A DNA stretch of 64,000 bases from Streptomyces griseicoloratus. Lineage in GTDB: Bacteria > Actinomycetota > Actinomycetes > Streptomycetales > Streptomycetaceae. The DNA lies in NCBI RefSeq assembly GCF_014534645.1, contig NZ_JACVQF010000189.1, forward strand, positions 1 through 64,000, given 5' to 3'. The position numbers were made by a program, and so were the translations under genes. Shown piece by piece: positions 52,464 to 60,471 of this stretch. The notes beneath the pieces were generated by a model. It made no database searches, had not been told where the DNA came from, and saw only the letters and a list, made by a program, of their open reading frames with translations. Positions within the stretch are counted from its first letter, which is position 1; the number at the start of each line of letters is the position of its first letter.

Positions 52464-52630
52464 GTCTGCCTCTGCTCCCACTCGTCCGGTGCCTTCGGCT
52501 CAACGAAACCCCGGGAGGGCGGGCCGGATCAGTGCGGCAGGGGCGAGACTTGGGGTAGGGCCAGGCATACCCCCGCACCTCCGGCTGCGCCGATGGCGGC
52601 GGTCCGCAAGCCGCCCGTACGGTGATCCGC

Positions 52631-53905
52631 ATGACGGTGTGGCGGGCGCTCGGCGGGCGCGGATACCTCGGATCGGCGTGGCCCTGGCGCGCGGTCGCGT
52701 ACCTCACGAGCGGGGCACTGCTCGGCGCCGTCGTCCTGGTGGTGATCGTCAGCGGGGCCGTGGCCGGAGGCGCCCTGGCCGTCGTCGTCGTCGGGCTGCC
52801 GCTGCTGGTGCTGACCGCACTGGCCGGGATACCCGTGGCCGCCGTCGAGCGCCGGCGGCTGCGGCTGGCCGGCGTCGCCCCGGTGCCCGCCGGACAGCAC
52901 CGGACGCCCGGCCGGCCGGGACTGCCGGCGTGGCTGGCGACGCGCCTCAAGGAGACGGCGACCTGGCGGGAACTGGCGTACGCGGTGCTGTTCGGCGTGG
53001 TGCTGTGGCCGCTCGACGCGGCGGCCGTCGTGGTCGGCGCGGTGCTCCCCCTGTCCATGGTCGCCGCGCCCGCGCTGGTCGCCGCCGGCGGCGAGGCGAA
53101 GGTGGTCAAGCTGTGGCTCGTCGACACCTGGCCGGGGGCGTTCGCGGCCGCCGCGCTGGGGCTGGTGCTGCTGGCCGCGGGGGCCTACGCCCTCGGCGTG
53201 GTCGCCGGGGCGCGGGCGGAGCTGGCGCGGGTGCTGCTGGCCGGCAAGGATGCCGACCGGGTCACCGAACTCGTCCGCTCCCGGGTGAGGCTGGTCGACG
53301 CCTTCGAGGCGGAGCGGCGGCGCATCGAACGTGATCTGCACGACGGGGCCCAGCAGCGGCTCGTCGCCCTCACCATGACGCTGGGCCTGGCCCGGCTGGA
53401 CGCCCCGCCCGGACCGCTCGCCGACCAGCTCGCCGCGGCCCACGGGGAGGCCGAGCGGGCCCTCGTGGAGCTGCGGGAGCTCATCCACGGCATCCACCCC
53501 AAGGTGCTGGCCGACTACGGTCTCCACGCGGCCGTCGCGGACGCCGCCGACCGCAGCCCGGTCCCGGTGGACGTGGACCTGGACCTGCCGGGGAGGCTGC
53601 CGCGGCCCGTGGAGAGCGCCGCGTACTTCGTGGTCTGCGAGGCCCTCGCCAACGTGGCCAGGCACAGCGGAGCGGACCGCGCCGAGGTGAGCGGCGGGTA
53701 CGGGGACGGGCGGCTGGTGCTGCGGGTCCGCGACGACGGCCGCGGCGGCGCCGACCCGGACGGCGGCACCGGGCTGACCGGACTCGCGGACCGGGTGTCG
53801 GTGCTCGATGGCAGACTCTCCCTGTCCAGCCCGCCGGGCGGACCGACCCTGCTGCACGTGGAGATCCCTTGCCGGCCGATTCCTCCGGAAGACCCCTGCG
53901 GATAG
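52631..53905 (+). CDS. sensor histidine kinase (HisKA_3, NarL class)
   Basis: The 424-residue membrane kinase has four membrane segments (about residues 15-65 and 115-190). The dimerisation box ERRRIERDLHDGAQQRLVAL with phospho-His (about 235) and an ATP-binding domain with EALANVARHSGA and DDGRGGADPDGGTGLTGLADR follow. It phosphorylates the response regulator that overlaps it. GTG 52622 would add three residues. It likely controls the adjacent ABC exporter. Confidence 0.93.
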   Translation: MTVWRALGGRGYLGSAWPWRAVAYLTSGALLGAVVLVVIVSGAVAGGALAVVVVGLPLLVLTALAGIPVAAVERRRLRLAGVAPVPAGQHRTPGRPGLPAWLATRLKETATWRELAYAVLFGVVLWPLDAAAVVVGAVLPLSMVAAPALVAAGGEAKVVKLWLVDTWPGAFAAAALGLVLLAAGAYALGVVAGARAELARVLLAGKDADRVTELVRSRVRLVDAFEAERRRIERDLHDGAQQRLVALTMTLGLARLDAPPGPLADQLAAAHGEAERALVELRELIHGIHPKVLADYGLHAAVADAADRSPVPVDVDLDLPGRLPRPVESAAYFVVCEALANVARHSGADRAEVSGGYGDGRLVLRVRDDGRGGADPDGGTGLTGLADRVSVLDGRLSLSSPPGGPTLLHVEIPCRPIPPEDPCG

Positions 53906-54537
53906 TCCTCGCCGAGGACAGCGTGCTGCTGCGCGAGGGCATCGTCGGACTGCTCACCCGCTTCGGGCACGAGGTCGTCGCGGCCGTCGGCGACGCCGAC
54001 GCCCTGCTCGCCGCGGTCGCCGAGCACGGGCCCGACGCGGTGGTGACGGACGTGCGGATGCCGCCGGGGCTCCAGGACGAGGGGCTGCGCGCGGCCGTGC
54101 GGCTGCGCGCGGAGCGGCCCGGGCTGCCGGTGCTGGTGCTCAGCCAGTACGTGCAGCGGGCCTACGCCGCCGAACTGCTCGACTCCGGCGACGGCACCGG
54201 CGTCGGCTATCTGCTCAAGGACCGCGTGGGCCACGTCGAGGAGTTCGTGGCCGCGCTCGCCGAGGTCGCCGCCGGCGGCACGGTCGTCGACCCGGAGGTG
54301 GTACGGCAGCTGCTGCGCCGGCGCCGGGACCCGCTGGCCCGGCTCACCCCCCGCGAGCGTGAGGTGCTGGCCCTGGTCGCGGAGGGGAAGTCGAACGGGG
54401 CGATCGCCCGGACGCTGGTGGTGTCCGAGGCGGCCGTCGGCAAGCACATCGGCTCGATCCTGACCAAGCTGGACCTGCCCCCGGCCGACGACACCCACCG
54501 CCGGGTCCTGGCGGTCCTGGCCTTCCTGCGGGCGTGA
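53869..54537 (+). CDS. NarL/LuxR-type response regulator
   Basis: The 222-residue regulator has a receiver domain (LRIVLAEDSVLLREGIVGLL; phospho-Asp in DAVVTDVRMPP; about 10-130). A LuxR helix-turn-helix (LTPREREVLALVAEGKSNGAIARTLVVSEAAVGKHIGSIL) follows. Its TTG start lies 37 bases inside the kinase gene, so translation is coupled. It most likely activates the divergent ABC operon. Confidence 0.93.
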   Translation: MPADSSGRPLRIVLAEDSVLLREGIVGLLTRFGHEVVAAVGDADALLAAVAEHGPDAVVTDVRMPPGLQDEGLRAAVRLRAERPGLPVLVLSQYVQRAYAAELLDSGDGTGVGYLLKDRVGHVEEFVAALAEVAAGGTVVDPEVVRQLLRRRRDPLARLTPREREVLALVAEGKSNGAIARTLVVSEAAVGKHIGSILTKLDLPPADDTHRRVLAVLAFLRA

Positions 54538-54538
54538 G

Positions 54539-55015
54539 CTACAGCGCCTTCGCGTAGCAGAGGCTTTCGTCGTGGAAGCGGTAGTAGCCGAACTTCTCGC
54601 AGGGCTCGTAGCCGCTGGAGAGGTACAGGGCGACGGCCTCCGGCTGCTTGGTGCCGGTCTCCAGGACCATGCGCCGGCGTCCCGCGGCGCGGGCGTCCTC
54701 CTCCAGGGCGGCCAGGATGCGGCGGGCCAGCCCCCGGCCGCGCATCTGCTGGACGACGAACATCCGCTTCAGCTCGGCGTCCCCGTCCCGGTAGTTCTCG
54801 GCGTTCGCCTCCTGGGCACGCCAGCCGCCCGAGGCCACCGGGGAGTCGTCCGCGTCGTACGCGAGCAGGTACAGGCCGTTCGGCGGCGCGAAGTGCGACG
54901 GGTCCAGGTACGTGGCGTCACCGCCGTCGCCGTAGCGCAGGTCGTACTCGGCCTGGACCTCGTCGTTCAGCTTCACGGCGTCGGGGTGGTCGAAGGAGAC
55001 CCGGCGTATGTTCAT
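54539..55015 (-). CDS. GNAT-family acetyltransferase
   Basis: The 158-residue protein has the acetyl-CoA motif QMRGRGLARRILAALEEDARAAGRRRMVLETG (about 88-120) and the C-terminal ALYLSSGYEPCEKFGYYRFHDESLCYAK. It converges on the response regulator with stops almost touching. The substrate is unknown. Confidence 0.9.
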   Translation of the reverse strand: MNIRRVSFDHPDAVKLNDEVQAEYDLRYGDGGDATYLDPSHFAPPNGLYLLAYDADDSPVASGGWRAQEANAENYRDGDAELKRMFVVQQMRGRGLARRILAALEEDARAAGRRRMVLETGTKQPEAVALYLSSGYEPCEKFGYYRFHDESLCYAKAL

Positions 55016-55081
55016 GCTGCCTACCGTATGTCAATGCAATCCAGATCGGGACGTAGTCCAGTGTGCCGGTATCGTGCCGGG

Positions 55082-55885
55082 GTGCTCACCGTGACCTCCG
55101 TCAATGTCAACGGCCTGCGCGCCGCCACGAAGAAGGGCTTCGTGGAATGGCTCGCCGGCACCTCCGCCGATGTGCTGTGCCTTCAGGAGGTGCGCGCCGA
55201 GCCGGAGCAGCTGCCCGAACACGTCCGCACGCCCGACGGCTGGCACGTGACGCACGCCCCCGCGGCCGCCAAGGGCCGCGCCGGCGTCTCCCTCTACACC
55301 CGCCGCGAGCCGGACCGGGTCCGCGTCGGCTTCGGCTCGGCCGAGTTCGACACCGCCGGCCGCTACGTCGAGGCCGACCTGCCGGGTGTGACGGTCGCCT
55401 CCCTCTACCTCCCCTCCGGCGAGGTCGGCACCGAGCGCCAGGACGAGAAGGTCCGCTTCATGGGCGAGTTCCTGGCGTACCTCAAGGAGCTGCGCGAGCG
55501 TTCCGCCGCCGAGGGCCGCGAGGTCGTCGTCTGCGGGGACTGGAACATCGCCCACCAGAAGGCCGACCTGAAGAACTGGCGCGGCAACACGAAGAGCTCC
55601 GGCTTCCTGCCGGAGGAGCGGGAGTGGCTGAGCCGCGTCTTCGACCCGGCGGAGGGCGGGTACGTGGACGTGGTGCGGGCGCTGCACCCGGACGTGGAGG
55701 GGCCGTACTCGTGGTGGTCGTACCGGGGGCGGGCCTTTGACAACGACACGGGCTGGAGGATCGACCTCCAGGCCGCGACGCCGGGCCTCGCGGCCGGGGC
55801 CGTCAAGGGGTTCGTGGAGCGTGCCGCCACGCACGCGGAGCGCTGGTCCGACCACGCGCCGGTGACGGTGGTCTACGACCGTTAG
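55082..55885 (+). CDS. xth: exodeoxyribonuclease III
   Basis: The 267-residue Mg-dependent DNA repair nuclease has the family motifs: TVTSVNVNGLRAATKKGFVEWL, VLCLQEVRA (catalytic Glu), VVVCGDWNIAHQKADLKNW (Asp/Asn), WWSYRGRAFDNDTGWRID, and the terminal SDHAPV (catalytic His). It starts with GTG 55082. It removes abasic-site blocks and 3' phosphates. Its stop overlaps the MerR stop. Confidence 0.94.
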   Translation: MLTVTSVNVNGLRAATKKGFVEWLAGTSADVLCLQEVRAEPEQLPEHVRTPDGWHVTHAPAAAKGRAGVSLYTRREPDRVRVGFGSAEFDTAGRYVEADLPGVTVASLYLPSGEVGTERQDEKVRFMGEFLAYLKELRERSAAEGREVVVCGDWNIAHQKADLKNWRGNTKSSGFLPEEREWLSRVFDPAEGGYVDVVRALHPDVEGPYSWWSYRGRAFDNDTGWRIDLQAATPGLAAGAVKGFVERAATHAERWSDHAPVTVVYDR

Positions 55886-56565
55886 TCCCGGCCCGTCTGC
55901 TTGCGCATCCGCCGGTCCATGGCCAGGGACAGTTCCGCCTCCACGACGCTGCGGGCCAGCGGGCGCAGGCGGGGCAGGTCCTGTTCCGGGGCGTGGCGCA
56001 GGACCAGGTCGGCGAAGAGTTCGGCGAGGGCGTCGGCGTGTTCGCGGACGCGGGCGCCGGCCTGGAGCACCTCGGCGAGGGGGATGCCCTCGCGGACCAG
56101 GGCCGAGGAGACCTCCAGCAGGCGGTGGCTTATGTGGACGATCTCGTCGCCGTCGGTGCCGAGGTAGCCCAGGTCCATCGCGGCGGCCAGGTTCTCCGGG
56201 GTGACCTCCCCCTCGAAGCGGGCGGCGAGTTCCTCGGGGGTGAGGCGGACCGGGGTCTCCTCGGTGGGCTCGCCGAGGCCCAGCAGGTCGCCGACGTCGC
56301 GGCCGTGGTCGAAGGCGTCCGCGAGCTCGGCGATGCCGCTCAGGGTGTGGCCGCGCTCCAGGAGTGCCGAGATGGTGCGCAGGCGGGCCAGGTGGTGGTC
56401 GTCGTACCAGGCGATGCGGCCCTCGCGGCGGGGCGGCGGGATCAGCTTGCGTTCGCGGTAGAAGCGCAGCGTGCGCACGGTGATGCCGGCCAGCCGGGCC
56501 AGCTCCTCCATGCGGTACTCGCGGGGGCCGTCGTCACGTTCAGGGTCCGAAGCGCTTTCTGCCAC
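55882..56565 (-). CDS. MerR-family regulator
   Basis: The 227-residue regulator has a MerR winged helix (MEELARLAGITVRTLRFYRERKLIPPPRREGRIAWYDDHHLARL, about 20-65). A coiled helix and a longer C-terminal domain without the cysteines of metal sensors follow. It lies divergent to the monooxygenase operon, 134 bases away, and is its probable regulator. It starts with GTG 56565. Confidence 0.9.
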   Translation of the reverse strand: MAESASDPERDDGPREYRMEELARLAGITVRTLRFYRERKLIPPPRREGRIAWYDDHHLARLRTISALLERGHTLSGIAELADAFDHGRDVGDLLGLGEPTEETPVRLTPEELAARFEGEVTPENLAAAMDLGYLGTDGDEIVHISHRLLEVSSALVREGIPLAEVLQAGARVREHADALAELFADLVLRHAPEQDLPRLRPLARSVVEAELSLAMDRRMRKQTGRD

Positions 56566-56652
56566 GCCGGAAGCCTATGTCGTACCGTCGGTAACTTTCC
56601 TGGCGCCGACCCCTACCCATGAGTACGGAGCTGCTCTACTCTCCCCATTGCG

Positions 56653-56668
56653 CCAGTGTTCACTGGCA
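56653..56668. promoter_or_regulatory. perfect palindrome before the monooxygenase operon (GCCAGTGTTCACTGGC)
   Basis: Seven-base arms flank a TT centre, 31 bases before the preferred ATG and just upstream of its ribosome site. This lies in the MerR-monooxygenase divergent region. It is shorter than a standard MerR operator and looks more like a TetR- or GntR-type site, so another regulator may act here. Confidence 0.6.
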
Positions 56669-56699
56669 GAGTTCTAGGCGATGCGTGGAGGCTTCTTCG

Positions 56700-58259
56700 A
56701 TGGCCGAGCACGAGCAGGTTCGAGAACACGTGCGGGTGGCGGTGGTCGGGTCCGGGTTCGGCGGTCTCGGAGCCGCCGTGCGGCTGCGCCGCGAGGGGAT
56801 CACCGACTTCGTCGTCCTGGAACGGGCCGGCAGCGTCGGCGGCACCTGGCGGGACAACAGCTACCCCGGGTGCGCCTGCGACGTGCCGTCCCACCTGTAC
56901 TCCTTCTCCTTCGCGCCCAACCCCGACTGGCCGCGCACCTTCTCCGGGCAGCGGCACATCCGCGCCTACCTGGAGCACGTCGCCGACACCTTCGGGCTGC
57001 GTCCCCACATCCGCTTCGACTCGGAGGTGAAGCGGATGGCCTGGGACGCCGAGCGGCTGTGCTGGGACATCGAGACCGCGAGCGGCGACCTGTCCGCCGA
57101 CTTCGTCGTCTCCGCCACCGGACCGCTGTCCGACCCCAGGATTCCGGACATCCCGGGCCTGGACACCTTCCCCGGCAAGGTCTTCCACTCGGCCCGCTGG
57201 GACCACGACCACGACCTCACCGGCAAGCGCGTCGCCATGATCGGCACCGGCGCGTCCGCCATCCAGATCGTGCCGTCCATCCAGCCGCAGGTGTCGCGGC
57301 TGACGCTGTTCCAGCGCACCCCGGCCTGGGTGATGCCCCGCATGGACCGGGCCATCAGCGGCGCCGAGCGCGCCCTGCACCGGGCGCTGCCGGTCACCAC
57401 CCAGCTGCGCCGCGGACTGCTGTGGGGCATCCGGGAGCTGCAGGTGCAGGCGTTCACCAAGCACCCCAACGAGCTGGGCTTCGTCGAGCAGATCGCCAAG
57501 CGCAACATGGCCCGCGCCATCAAGGACCCGGCCCTGCGCGCCAAGCTGACCCCCGACTACCGTATCGGCTGCAAGCGGATCCTGCTGTCGAGCGACTACT
57601 ACCCGGCGCTCGCCCGGCCCAACGTGGACGTCGTCGCGAGCGGGCTCAGCGAGGTGCGCGGCCCGGTCCTCGTCGCCGCCGACGGCAGCGAGGCCGAGGC
57701 CGACGTGATCATCTTCGGCACGGGCTTCCACGTCACCGACATGCCCATCGCCGAGCGGGTCGTCGGCGCGGACGGGCGCACCCTCGCCGAGACCTGGAAG
57801 GGCGGGATGGAGGCCCTGCGCGGCGCCTCGGCGGCCGGCTTCCCGAACTGGATGACGATCATCGGGCCCAACACCGGCCTCGGGAACTCCTCCATGATCC
57901 TGATGATCGAGTCCCAGCTGAACTACATGGCCGACTACCTGCGCCAGCTGGACGTCCTCGGCGGCCGGGTCGCCCTCGACGCCCGCCCCGCCGCCGTGCA
58001 GGGCTGGAACCACCGGGTGCAGGAACGCATGAAGCGCACGGTGTGGAACACCGGCGGCTGCACCAGCTGGTACCTCGACGCGAGCGGCCGCAACACCACC
58101 ATCTGGCCCGGGACGACGGCCGAGTTCCGGCGCGCCACGCGGCGCGTGAACCTGGCCGAGTACGAGGTGCTGCGGCCACCGTCCGGACGGGGAACCGCCA
58201 CCGCCACCGGAGAGACCACCGAGCAGACCGCCGGGGAGAACGCGGAGGCGGTCGCGTGA
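56700..58259 (+). CDS. flavin-containing (Baeyer-Villiger type) monooxygenase
   Basis: The 519-residue enzyme has an FAD Rossmann motif (VAVVGSGFGGLGAAV, about 13-27), a Baeyer-Villiger fingerprint FPGKVFHSARWDH (FxGxxxHxxxW[P/D]) near residue 160, and an NADPH motif GKRVAMIGTGASAIQ near 180. ATG 56700 has GGAGG upstream; the frame is open 27 codons further. It oxidises ketones or heteroatoms with NADPH and O2. It resembles MymA of mycobacteria and heads an overlapping three-gene operon. Confidence 0.93.
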   Translation: MAEHEQVREHVRVAVVGSGFGGLGAAVRLRREGITDFVVLERAGSVGGTWRDNSYPGCACDVPSHLYSFSFAPNPDWPRTFSGQRHIRAYLEHVADTFGLRPHIRFDSEVKRMAWDAERLCWDIETASGDLSADFVVSATGPLSDPRIPDIPGLDTFPGKVFHSARWDHDHDLTGKRVAMIGTGASAIQIVPSIQPQVSRLTLFQRTPAWVMPRMDRAISGAERALHRALPVTTQLRRGLLWGIRELQVQAFTKHPNELGFVEQIAKRNMARAIKDPALRAKLTPDYRIGCKRILLSSDYYPALARPNVDVVASGLSEVRGPVLVAADGSEAEADVIIFGTGFHVTDMPIAERVVGADGRTLAETWKGGMEALRGASAAGFPNWMTIIGPNTGLGNSSMILMIESQLNYMADYLRQLDVLGGRVALDARPAAVQGWNHRVQERMKRTVWNTGGCTSWYLDASGRNTTIWPGTTAEFRRATRRVNLAEYEVLRPPSGRGTATATGETTEQTAGENAEAVA

Positions 58260-59191
58260 GCCGCCTCACGCACGTCGCCTCCGGGCCGTACGCCCCGCCC
58301 GCCCCCGCCCGCGAACTCACCGCCGTCTCCGCCGACGGAGCCCGGCTGCACGTCGAGCTGCACGGCCCCCTCGGCGACCCGGCCGCGCCCGCGGTCGTCC
58401 TCGCCCACGGCTGGGCCTGCTCCACCGCCTTCTGGGCGGCGCAGATCCGCGCCCTGGCCGCCGACCACCGGGTCATCGCCTACGACCAGCGCGGCCACGG
58501 CCGCAGCCCGGCGAGCCCGGCATGCAGCACCGAGGCCCTCGCCGACGACCTCCAAGCCGTACTGAAGGCCACCCTCGCCCCTGGTGAACAGGCCGTGATC
58601 GCCGGGCACTCCATGGGCGGGATGACGGTGATGGCGGCCGCCGCCCGGCCCGCGTTGCGCGAACACGCGGCGGCCGTCCTGCTGTGCAGCACCGGCAGTT
58701 CGCGGCTGGTGGCCTCCGCGACCGTGGTGCCGCTGCGGGAAGGCCGGCTGCGGACCTGGCTGACCCGGCGCATCCTCGGCTCCCGGGCGCCGCTCGGGCC
58801 GGTCTCGCCTCTGGCGCGCAGGATCCTCAAGTACGGCACGATGGGCGCCGGTTCGGACCCGCACATGGTCGAGGCCTGCGCCCGCGTCGTGCACGCCTGC
58901 CCGCGCAAGGTGCGCCATGCCTGGTCGCAGGTGCTGGACCTGCTCGACCTGGACTGCGGCATACGGGAGTTGACGATGCCGGTGGAGGTGGTCGTGGGCA
59001 CGGCCGACCGGCTGACCCCGCCCGTGCACGCCCGCGCGCTGGCCGGCGCGCTGCCGCACTGCCTCGGCCTCACCGAGCTGCCCGGACTCGGCCACATGAC
59101 GCCGGTGGAGGCGCCGGAGCTGGTCACCGGGAAGATACGCACGCTCGCAAGCACCCACATACCCGCCGCACACGTCGAGGAGAGCGCATGA
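58256..59191 (+). CDS. alpha/beta hydrolase
   Basis: The 311-residue hydrolase has the oxyanion region LAHGWACSTAFW, the nucleophile elbow AGHSMGGMT (Ser near residue 122), an acid in VVVGTADRLTPP, and the catalytic His in GLGHMTP. It starts with GTG overlapping the monooxygenase stop (GTGA). With a Baeyer-Villiger enzyme upstream it is well placed to hydrolyse the ester product. Confidence 0.92.
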   Translation: MSRLTHVASGPYAPPAPARELTAVSADGARLHVELHGPLGDPAAPAVVLAHGWACSTAFWAAQIRALAADHRVIAYDQRGHGRSPASPACSTEALADDLQAVLKATLAPGEQAVIAGHSMGGMTVMAAAARPALREHAAAVLLCSTGSSRLVASATVVPLREGRLRTWLTRRILGSRAPLGPVSPLARRILKYGTMGAGSDPHMVEACARVVHACPRKVRHAWSQVLDLLDLDCGIRELTMPVEVVVGTADRLTPPVHARALAGALPHCLGLTELPGLGHMTPVEAPELVTGKIRTLASTHIPAAHVEESA

Positions 59192-60072
59192 GCAGGGTGA
59201 ATCTGGAGGGCAGGGTCGCCGTCGTCACCGGAGCGGCCCGCGGCGTCGGGGAGTTGCTGGCCCGCAAGCTCTCCGCGCGCGGCGTGAAGGTGGCGCTGGT
59301 CGGCCTGGAGCCGGACGCGCTCAAGGAGGTCTCCGCCCGGCTGCACAGCGACAGCGAGCACTGGCACGCCGACGTCACCGACCACGAGGCCATGGCCCGG
59401 GTCGCGCGGGAGGTGGAGGAACGGTTCGGCAAGGTCGACATCGTGGTCGCCAACGCGGGCGTCGCCACCGGCGGTCCCTTCGTCGACTCCGACCCGGAGT
59501 CCTGGCGGCGGGTGATCGAGGTCAACCTCGTCGGGTCGGCGGTGACGGCCCGCGCCTTCCTGCCGGCGCTGACGAGGAGCCGCGGCTACCTGCTGCAGAT
59601 CGCGTCACTGGCCGCGATCACGCCCGCGCCGATGATGACCGCCTACTGCGCCTCCAAGTCCGGTGTGGAGGCGTTCGCGCACAGCCTGCGCGCCGAGGTC
59701 GGCCACCGGGGCGTGAAGGTCGGCGTCGGCTACCTGTCGTGGACCGACACCGACATGGTGCGCGGCGCCGACCAGGACGACGTGATGCGGGAGCTCAGGC
59801 AGCGGCTGCCGTGGCCGTCGAACAAGACCTACCCGCTGGGCCCGGCCGTCGACCGGCTCGTGGAGGGCATCGAGCGGCGGGCGGGTCACGTGTACGGGCA
59901 GTGGTGGCTGCGCGGCATGCAGGGCGTGCGCGGCTATCTGCCGGCCGTCATCGGGACCGTCGGGCAGCGCGAGATGCGCCGGTTCGCGGACCGGCTCGAC
60001 GGGATGCGCACGGGGCTGGTCGGCGCGGGCGGCGCGGCCGACGAACAGCACCGCACTACACACCGTCACTGA
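59188..60072 (+). CDS. short-chain dehydrogenase/reductase
   Basis: The 294-residue NAD(P)-binding enzyme has TGAARGVG (cofactor), VVANAGVA, the catalytic Ser in LQIASLAA, and the YCASKSG Tyr/Lys pair near residue 155. It starts with ATG overlapping the hydrolase stop. The C-terminal extension (about 220-294) is longer than in classic SDRs and resembles SadH of mycobacteria. It would oxidise or reduce the alcohol/ketone substrate of the pathway. Confidence 0.92.
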   Translation: MSRVNLEGRVAVVTGAARGVGELLARKLSARGVKVALVGLEPDALKEVSARLHSDSEHWHADVTDHEAMARVAREVEERFGKVDIVVANAGVATGGPFVDSDPESWRRVIEVNLVGSAVTARAFLPALTRSRGYLLQIASLAAITPAPMMTAYCASKSGVEAFAHSLRAEVGHRGVKVGVGYLSWTDTDMVRGADQDDVMRELRQRLPWPSNKTYPLGPAVDRLVEGIERRAGHVYGQWWLRGMQGVRGYLPAVIGTVGQREMRRFADRLDGMRTGLVGAGGAADEQHRTTHRH

Positions 60073-60168
60073 TCGACATGCGCACGGTCACCGCCCGTGT
60101 GAATCTGATCGAGCCGGGTCAACTCACCGACCAGGCACCGATCTCACCCACCACGGGAGTGAACCCAC

Positions 60169-60345
60169 ATGGGTATCAAGGACCAGTTCCAGGACAAGGC
60201 CGAGCGCATGCAGCAGCAGGGCAAGCAGCGGGCGGAGCAGGCCAAGGGCCAGATGCAGGGCCGCAACCGCCGCCGCGACGACGACGAGATGGATCCCTCG
60301 CGCCGTGAGGCGGAGGACCGCCACAGCCAGGACTACGACGCCTGA
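60169..60345 (+). CDS. small highly charged protein
   Basis: The 58-residue protein is rich in Gln, Arg, Glu and Asp, with a helical N-terminal half and an acidic tail ending in YDA. It is reminiscent of CsbD-like stress proteins in composition, but no clear homology is visible. It is 97 bases after the SDR gene, with a ribosome site GGGAGT and its own strong terminator. It is probably a conserved streptomycete small protein. Confidence 0.75.
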   Translation: MGIKDQFQDKAERMQQQGKQRAEQAKGQMQGRNRRRDDDEMDPSRREAEDRHSQDYDA

Positions 60346-60364
60346 CGCGGCCACCGCCGAACGG

Positions 60365-60392
60365 AAGGGGCGCCCCCACGAGGGCGCCCCTT
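60365..60392 (+). terminator. terminator of the small-protein gene
   Basis: AAGGGGCGCCC and GGGCGCCCCTT form a perfect 11-bp stem with a six-base loop, followed by TC. Confidence 0.85.
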
Positions 60393-60428
60393 TCGCGTGC
60401 CCGCACCGCACGGGCCGTGAGCATCGCG

Positions 60429-60471
60429 CGGGCCGTGAGCACCGCACGGCTCGCGCGGTGCTCACGGCCCG
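60429..60471 (-). terminator. 17-bp perfect inverted repeat adjoining the Tricorn stop codon
   Basis: CGGGCCGTGAGCACCGC and its exact complement lie nine bases apart, ending one base before the stop of the minus-strand protease gene. An extra direct copy of GGGCCGTGAGCA (60412) precedes it. It should be a strong transcription stop between convergent genes. Confidence 0.85.

Noticed and set aside
51703-53127. Upstream extension of the ABC permease frame
   Set aside because: The frame is open but runs antisense through the histidine-kinase gene and out of frame through the ATPase; the real start is GTG 51702.
56700-60072. Secondary-metabolite gene cluster
   Set aside because: There are no synthase, carrier-protein or transporter genes; three tailoring-type enzymes with a regulator fit a catabolic or lipid operon better.
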